Source of the DNA: Spirochaetaceae bacterium
Lineage (GTDB): Bacteria > Spirochaetota > Spirochaetia > SZUA-6 > Fen-1364
Reading direction: 5' to 3'
NCBI GenBank assembly: GCA_003170115.1
Contig: PMZS01000117.1
Location: 1-10,059 of the forward strand
Length of the DNA: 10,059 bases
The notes under the pieces are model-generated. The model did not search any database. It saw nothing but the letters and a program-made list of their open reading frames with translations, and was not told the DNA's origin. Position numbers and translations under genes: made by a program. The stretch's first letter is position 1; each line of letters opens with the position of its first letter. Of this stretch, positions 6,312-10,059 are shown one piece after another.

Positions 6312-7910
6312 TTATTCCGCCATCGCGGCCCCGCGCGCGGTGCCCGCCTTGCCCTTTTTCAGGAAGAAGGCGGGAATGAGGGCCAGGGCCGCGGTGATCG
6401 CGCTGATGATGAATACGTCGTCGATGGAGTTGACGAACGCCGTTTTTGCCGCCATGCCGTTGAGAAACGCGAGCGCCGTGCCGCGTCCCTTGGCGCCTCC
6501 CCCCATCAGGGCCCCGGCATGGGCAAGAGCGGCCATTGCCGCGGGGTTCGCCGGGGTGACGGTCCAGGCAAGCCAATCCCCGTGAAGGACCTGGCGCGTG
6601 GTGAGCACGGTGGTGAGCAGGGCAATGCCGAAGGAGCTGGACACCCTCTGGATGATGTTCGTGATGGACGAAGCCCTGCCGATGAGCTGGGTGGGGATCT
6701 CCACCATCGCGGCGGTCTGGGCCGGCATCATGGCCAGGGGCATGGTGAACCCGCGCATCACCGTCCACAGGATGATCGTCGAGGTGGCTGTGGCGAGGTT
6801 CAGGTAGTGGAAGAGCCAGGTGATGAAGATCAGGAGGGTGATACCGGTCAGCGCGAGTGGCCGGGGGCCGACCTTGTCGAAAAGCCTGCCCGCGACGGGC
6901 ATCATGAGCCCCGAGACCAGAGCCCCCGGCATCATCATGAGCCCCGTTTCCATCGCCCCCAGCCCCCGGAAGGTCTGCAGGAACAGCGGCAGGAAGAAGA
7001 GCCCGGAGAACATGACGACGTTCGTGACGGTGACCATGAGGTTGGCCATTGTGAAGGACCTGTACCTGAACACCCGCAGCTCGAGGAGCGGATTCTCCGA
7101 GGTGAGCTCGAGGTAGATGAACAGCACGAAGAGGAAGAAGCTCCCGACGAACAGCAGCACGGTGGTCTCGGAGCCCCATCCCCAGTCGGCGCCCTTGGTG
7201 AAGGCGAGCAGGAGACAGAACAGCCCGCCCGCGGAGGTGACGCCACCGGCCACGTCCAGGCGCCCCGGGTGCTTCGACTGGAACTCCGGCAGGATGAAGA
7301 GGGAAAGAAGAATGCCGATCACGCCGACGGGGAGGTTGATCGTGAAGATCCAGCGCCAGTTGACGTACTCCACCAGGTAGCCGCCAAGCGTAGGGCCGAT
7401 CGCCGGGGCCACGAGGATCGAGATCCCGAAAATGCCCATTGCGCTGCCGAACTGTTTTCGAGGGACCATGCGGAACATCATGGCCATGGTCGTCGGCATG
7501 ATCATTCCCCCGCCGACCGCCTGGATGACCCGGGCGAACACGAGCGCGTTGAAGCTCCAGGCAAGGCTGCAGAGCATCGAGCCCACGACGAACACGCCCA
7601 TGGACAGGATGTACAGTCTCTTGAAGCCGAACCTGTCGCCCAGCCATCCTGAGAAAGGAACGACCACGCCGAGCGCGAGCATGTAGATCGTGCTCACCCA
7701 CTGCACCTCGGAGGTTCCGACGTTGAACACGTTCATGATCGTGGGGATGGCCACGTTCACGATGCTCGTGTCCAGGATGGACATGAACGCGCCGATGAGC
7801 GCCACCAGGACGGGGGCGATCCAGTGGGACATGGGCCGCTCGGCCGGCTCCGCATCGTGGGCTATCACCGAGCCGATGCCGCCCTGCCGTCCGTTCTCCA
7901 GATCGCTCAT
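6312..7910 (-). CDS. emrB: DHA2-family (EmrB/QacA) multidrug MFS efflux permease
   Basis: Inner-membrane proton-driven drug exporter of the major facilitator superfamily, drug:H+ antiporter-2 family, 532 residues and about 14 transmembrane segments, the normal size. Motifs seen: LDTSIVNVAIP in TM1 (46-56, motif D1), GWLGDRFGFKRLY in the loop after TM2 (88-100, motif A), ARVIQAVGGG (126-135, motif B) and the antiporter motif C region around residues 160-180 (APAIGPTLGGYLVEYVNWRW). I chose the ATG at 7910 because it overlaps the TGA of the regulator as ATGA and follows a purine-rich GGAAGAGAG. An in-frame ATG at 7937 lies inside the regulator gene and is less likely. The family exports hydrophobic or aromatic compounds, uncouplers and some antibiotics; the real substrate cannot be read from sequence. 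Neighbouring adaptors and TolC would turn it into an envelope-spanning pump. Confidence 0.96.
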   Translation of the reverse strand: MSDLENGRQGGIGSVIAHDAEPAERPMSHWIAPVLVALIGAFMSILDTSIVNVAIPTIMNVFNVGTSEVQWVSTIYMLALGVVVPFSGWLGDRFGFKRLYILSMGVFVVGSMLCSLAWSFNALVFARVIQAVGGGMIMPTTMAMMFRMVPRKQFGSAMGIFGISILVAPAIGPTLGGYLVEYVNWRWIFTINLPVGVIGILLSLFILPEFQSKHPGRLDVAGGVTSAGGLFCLLLAFTKGADWGWGSETTVLLFVGSFFLFVLFIYLELTSENPLLELRVFRYRSFTMANLMVTVTNVVMFSGLFFLPLFLQTFRGLGAMETGLMMMPGALVSGLMMPVAGRLFDKVGPRPLALTGITLLIFITWLFHYLNLATATSTIILWTVMRGFTMPLAMMPAQTAAMVEIPTQLIGRASSITNIIQRVSSSFGIALLTTVLTTRQVLHGDWLAWTVTPANPAAMAALAHAGALMGGGAKGRGTALAFLNGMAAKTAFVNSIDDVFIISAITAALALIPAFFLKKGKAGTARGAAMAE

Positions 7911-8341
7911 TCGCTGCTCTCTTCCCGTTCGAGGCACTCCAGGACGCTTGCAAGGTCTCCGGCCAGCCGCTCCCGGGTGTTCTGCGCCAGGCTGCGGAAG
8001 GCTTTCTCCAGCGTGCGGGAGCTCGCGTGTTTCAGGGCGCGGACCAGCTCGCCCAGCTTCGCCGTGCTCTTCATCACCACCGCCCGGCGGTCGTCGGGAT
8101 CCCCGTCCCGTTCGAGCCAGCCGCCGTCCACCAGCCGATCGAGCATGCCGGTGAGAGTGCTGGGAGGGACGCCGAGCTCATCGGCGAGTGAAGTCACCCG
8201 TCGCCCGCCGGCGTGGTGCGCCTTCCACAGCACGACCATCTCCGTGATCGACAGCCCCTCCTTCTGCGCGAGGGGCGCAAGCCGCTTGAGGATCTTGCGG
8301 TTGATGTTCCAGAAGAGCTCGATCAGGCCGATCTCATTCAC
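7907..8341 (-). CDS. MarR-family transcriptional regulator of the efflux operon
   Basis: Winged-helix regulator, 144 residues, typical for MarR. The DNA-binding domain is about residues 30-95: helices around SITEMVVLWKAHHAGG, then the helix-turn-helix VTSLADELGVPPSTLTGMLDRLVDGG (49-74, recognition helix at PPSTLTGMLDRL) and the wing with the family signature RDGDPDDRR (78-86). Flanking N- and C-terminal helices would form the dimer interface. The start is GTG at 8341, with GGAG about 6 nt before it. An ATG at 8337 is out of frame. It is the first gene of the unit and overlaps the pump gene by 4 nt. MarR proteins commonly repress their own efflux operon and let go on binding phenolic or aromatic ligands. 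A perfect palindrome over the -10 box in front of the gene fits autorepression, which is an inference. Confidence 0.95.
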   Translation of the reverse strand: MNEIGLIELFWNINRKILKRLAPLAQKEGLSITEMVVLWKAHHAGGRRVTSLADELGVPPSTLTGMLDRLVDGGWLERDGDPDDRRAVVMKSTAKLGELVRALKHASSRTLEKAFRSLAQNTRERLAGDLASVLECLEREESSE

Positions 8342-8379
8342 GCGGGTCTCCGTTCGGTGGCGATTAATTCGAAACCGTA

Positions 8380-8393
8380 ATATTCGTGAATAT
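8380..8393. promoter_or_regulatory. Candidate MarR operator (14-bp palindrome over the -10 box)
   Basis: ATATTCgtGAATAT is a perfect inverted repeat with 6-bp arms and a 2-bp spacer. On the minus strand it overlaps five of six bases of the proposed -10 hexamer TATATT and reaches the expected transcription start. Size and symmetry are typical of MarR-family sites. TTCGAAA also occurs at 8368-8374 and 8404-8410, one copy on each side, and might extend the regulated region. Confidence 0.6.
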
Positions 8394-8417
8394 AATGTTC
8401 GACTTCGAAATAGTCAA
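8389..8417 (-). promoter_or_regulatory. Sigma-70-like promoter of the marR-efflux operon
   Basis: On the minus strand TTGACT (8417-8412) is followed by a 17-bp spacer and TATATT (8394-8389), matching five of six consensus -35 bases and four to five of six -10 bases. Transcription would begin near 8382, giving a leader of about 40 nt before the GTG at 8341. The region is AT-rich compared with its surroundings. The -35 box directly follows the stop codon of the decayed permease gene at 8418. Confidence 0.7.
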
Positions 8418-8807
8418 TCAGAAGAACATCTTGATTGCGGACGCAAGGGTGAGGATCTGCACGGCGATCAGGCCGAGATTCACGCTGAAGGGCACCTTGA
8501 GCCATCTGAGGATGAAGAAGTACCACGCGCTGGTGCCGATGAACTGCTCCCTGGGAAGCCGCATGGACAGGAGGTAGACCATGGTGACCGGGCCCGCCGC
8601 GTTTGCGATCATCGTCGTTGCCCCGGCAAGGAAGCCCGCAATGGCGGCGAACCACCACGAGGTGGGAATCGGTGCATCCTTGTCCAGGATGTATTCACGG
8701 TAGGCGTGCACGCCCAGCATCACGATGACGATGGCGCCCATGAGGTACCGCATCTGCCGGTCGTCGATCCTGCCCATGGCAAGGCGGTGATCGATGCCAG
8801 CACCCAT
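8418..8807 (-). pseudogene. Remnant of a TauE/SafE-family permease
   Basis: The frame ending TGA at 8418 carries the C-terminal half of a TauE/SafE (DUF81) membrane permease, a family of sulfite/organosulfonate or related anion transporters. Recognisable stretches from Met at 8777: MGRIDDRQMRYLMGAIVIVM, then WWFAAIAGFLAGATTMIANA, AGPVTMVYLLSMRLPREQFI and GTSAWYFFILRWLKVPF. A full protein has about 250 residues; here the N-terminal half (about 110-130 residues) is absent. No sign of it appears in any frame before the divergent gene at 8890. After NLGLI the sequence jumps to VQILTLASAIKMFF, which resembles the family's true C-terminus, so about 40 residues (one or two membrane segments) seem deleted. 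I infer a non-functional relic. A short half-size transporter is the alternative. The homology start is fuzzy: in-frame ATGs lie at 8777 and 8807. Confidence 0.65.
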
Positions 8808-8825
8808 TTGCCGGCCGGGAGGACA

Positions 8826-8855
8826 TAGACTCCGTGCATGGGCGAGTCGTATTCT
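8826..8855 (+). promoter_or_regulatory. pgeF: Possible promoter of pgeF
   Basis: TAGACT (8826-8831), an 18-bp spacer and TATTCT (8850-8855) each match four of six sigma-70 consensus bases. They lie 34 nt before the pgeF ATG. This is weak and supported mainly by position. Confidence 0.3.
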
Positions 8856-8889
8856 AGCCGTGGAGTTTGTACAAGGAGGCGATCCGCCC

Positions 8890-9651
8890 ATGAAGCCGGT
8901 GCGCGGGCTGGCACTTGTTGATGCCCCCGGGGGCCAGCACTGCGACATCCCCGTCATCGCCGGAACATCCGCCGGCATCTCCCTGGCCGCCGCGGGTGAC
9001 ATGGCGCTCTCCCGGGACCGGACCCTGCCCTGGCGATCGAAGCTCCTTGCCCGGCAGGGCATACGACGGGAGCGCCTGTACGGGCTTCGGCAGGTGCATT
9101 CGCGGCGGGTCCAACTCATCGATGAGCAGACCGTGGAGGATGCGGCGGCCCTGGAGGCGGACGGGCTTCTCACGACGAGGCCGGACGTCGTGCTTTCCGT
9201 CACCGTTGCCGACTGCCTGCCGATTTTCCTCGCCGACAACCGGACAGGCGCGTTCGGGATCGTGCATTCCGGCTGGAAGGGAACTGGAATCGTGCGGGAA
9301 GCGCTGGCTCTCATGGCATCGCGGTTTGGATCTCGACCGGCCGAGGTCACCGCGGTCATCGGTCCCGGGATCGGCGCGTGCTGCTACGGGGTGCCGGAGG
9401 AGAGGGCGGCGCTGTTCGCGGTCGAGTATGGACCGGACACGATCCTCAGAGGGGAGAGAGGGCCGCCCCGGCTGGATCTTCGGGCGGCCAACATCCGTCT
9501 CCTGCGGGACGCCGGAGTGGAAGAGATCCGGGTCGTGACTGACTGCACGAGCTGTTCGGAGAAACTGGGGTCTTTCCGCCGGCAGGGCCCGATGGACTAT
9601 ACACTGATGCTGGCATGGATCGGGCCGCGCGCCGCAATGGCCGGCAGTTGA
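8890..9651 (+). CDS. pgeF: PgeF/YfiH-family multicopper-oxidase-like (laccase-domain) protein
   Basis: Member of the Cu-oxidase_4/YfiH family, 253 residues, normal length. Family members were first called polyphenol oxidases. They are now known as purine-nucleoside phosphorylase/adenosine deaminase enzymes, and in E. coli PgeF helps keep L-Ser out of peptidoglycan precursors. Metal-site residues are intact: His70 in GLRQVHSRRV, Cys109 in VTVADCLPIFL and His126 in GIVHSGWKGTGIVREAL. Other family blocks are GPGIGACCYGV (158-168) and the C-terminal TDCTSCSEKLGSFRR (217-231). The ATG at 8890 is preferred because AAGGAGG (8873-8879) lies 10 nt upstream. The frame is open further back to 8794, but the extra residues overlap the decayed permease and have no good ribosome-binding site. 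It is cytoplasmic (no signal peptide), divergent from the efflux operon and likely co-transcribed with the acetyltransferase 8 nt downstream. No functional link to the pumps is evident. Confidence 0.93.
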   Translation: MKPVRGLALVDAPGGQHCDIPVIAGTSAGISLAAAGDMALSRDRTLPWRSKLLARQGIRRERLYGLRQVHSRRVQLIDEQTVEDAAALEADGLLTTRPDVVLSVTVADCLPIFLADNRTGAFGIVHSGWKGTGIVREALALMASRFGSRPAEVTAVIGPGIGACCYGVPEERAALFAVEYGPDTILRGERGPPRLDLRAANIRLLRDAGVEEIRVVTDCTSCSEKLGSFRRQGPMDYTLMLAWIGPRAAMAGS

Positions 9652-9659
9652 GCAGCGGC

Positions 9660-10059
9660 ATGTTTTCTCTTCGACGCATGAGCCCTGATGACAAGCCGGC
9701 CCTCCTGGAAATCGCCTCCCGGATCTGGGAAGGTTCCGACTACCTGCCCGGCGTTTTCGATGAGTGGGTCATGGACACGCGCGGCGAGTTCGCCGCGGTG
9801 CTCCTGGACGGCAGGCTCGCGGGCTGCGGGAAACTCACGTTTCTCACCGACACCGATGCGTGGCTGGAAGGATTGCGCAAGGATCCGCGTGTGCCCGAGA
9901 CTGGTCTCGGCCGCGCCGTGGCCGAGCACTTCCTCCCGCTCCTTGCGGTCCGGCGGGAGCTCACGTCCGTACGGTTTTCGACCTACGTGAAGAATCGTGC
10001 GTCGATCATCACGAACGAACGGCTGGGCTTCCGGGTTCGTACCGTGCTGTCCGTGAAGG
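9660..10059 (+). CDS. GNAT-family N-acetyltransferase (partial, runs off right edge)
   Basis: Acetyl-CoA-dependent N-acetyltransferase of the GNAT fold; 133 codons are visible and no stop is reached. Typical features: N-terminal FSLRRMSPDDKPALLEIASR (strand 1 and helix 1), GEFAAVLLDGRLAGCGKLTF (42-61, strands 2-4), the acetyl-CoA loop region GLRKDPRVPETGLGRAVAEH (71-90) and the NRASIITNERLGFRV segment (112-126, the usual 'N..S...lGF' motif B). In the pyrophosphate loop the usual first Arg/Gln appears to be Pro79, but GLG is kept. The first in-frame ATG is 8 nt after the pgeF stop and has no strong Shine-Dalgarno. An in-frame TTG at 9648 overlaps the pgeF stop, and ATG at 9678 is a third option. 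The substrate is unknown. Spacing suggests an operon with pgeF. Confidence 0.85.
   Translation, partial: MFSLRRMSPDDKPALLEIASRIWEGSDYLPGVFDEWVMDTRGEFAAVLLDGRLAGCGKLTFLTDTDAWLEGLRKDPRVPETGLGRAVAEHFLPLLAVRRELTSVRFSTYVKNRASIITNERLGFRVRTVLSVK

Noticed and set aside
6037..7953. 638-codon minus-strand frame and 469-codon plus-strand frame (6243-7652) across the pump gene
   Set aside because: Both are shadows of emrB and the EmrA-like gene: extremely His/Arg/Gly/Pro-rich, with no motifs. The DHA2 motifs lie in the 7910-6312 frame.
8720..8914. A frameshifted N-terminus for the TauE/SafE remnant in the neighbouring minus frame
   Set aside because: The residues there (MHGVYVLPAGKWVLASITA) do not look like the missing N-terminal membrane segments, so I see loss rather than a simple frameshift.
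1..10059. Mobile element, CRISPR array, toxin-antitoxin or phage-defence system
   Set aside because: No transposase, integrase, spaced direct repeats, att-like repeats or defence domains were seen on either strand. The gene content is efflux and housekeeping.

Overview
This window is about 10 kb of GC-rich DNA (roughly 60-65% by eye), dominated by drug-efflux genes. The organism is a Gram-negative bacterium, because the window encodes two TolC-type outer-membrane channels, three periplasmic adaptors and a lipoprotein signal. The mix resembles Deltaproteobacteria/Desulfobacterota-type genomes, but that placement is a guess. I see no mobile element, CRISPR array, tRNA or rRNA.

Region 1 (8341 down to 3044, minus strand) is one compact transcription unit. 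Its order is a MarR-family regulator, an EmrB-type DHA2 MFS pump, a very short EmrA/HlyD-type adaptor, a lipoprotein adaptor of the AcrA/MexA type, and a TolC-family channel. Junctions are a 4-nt ATGA overlap, a 16-nt gap, a 4-nt gap and a 4-nt ATGA overlap, so translational coupling is likely. A good sigma-70-like promoter (TTGACT, 17 bp, TATATT) precedes the regulator. A perfect 14-bp palindrome overlaps its -10 box and is a natural candidate for MarR autoregulation. The odd point is two different adaptors for one MFS pump: one lacks the coiled-coil hairpin that normally reaches TolC, and the other has one.

Region 2 (3043 down to 1, minus strand) starts with a 231-nt intergenic stretch. It holds a possible terminator, a 9-bp-stem inverted repeat, an AT-rich patch and a short palindrome. 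A second TolC-family channel and a MacA-like membrane-anchored adaptor with Gly-rich segments follow. The adaptor runs off the left edge, and its pump (an ABC MacB-like or RND protein) would lie outside the window.

Region 3 (8418-8807, minus strand) is a decayed TauE/SafE-family permease. The N-terminal half is gone and about 40 residues appear to be missing near the C-terminus. Its stop codon abuts the -35 box of the marR promoter.

Region 4 (8890 to the end, plus strand) is divergent from the efflux genes. It encodes a PgeF/YfiH multicopper-oxidase-like (laccase-domain) protein and, 8 nt later, a GNAT acetyltransferase cut by the right edge. These look like housekeeping genes unrelated to the pumps.

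I found no clearly new system. The most interesting candidate is the four-component MFS efflux assembly with its split adaptor function.
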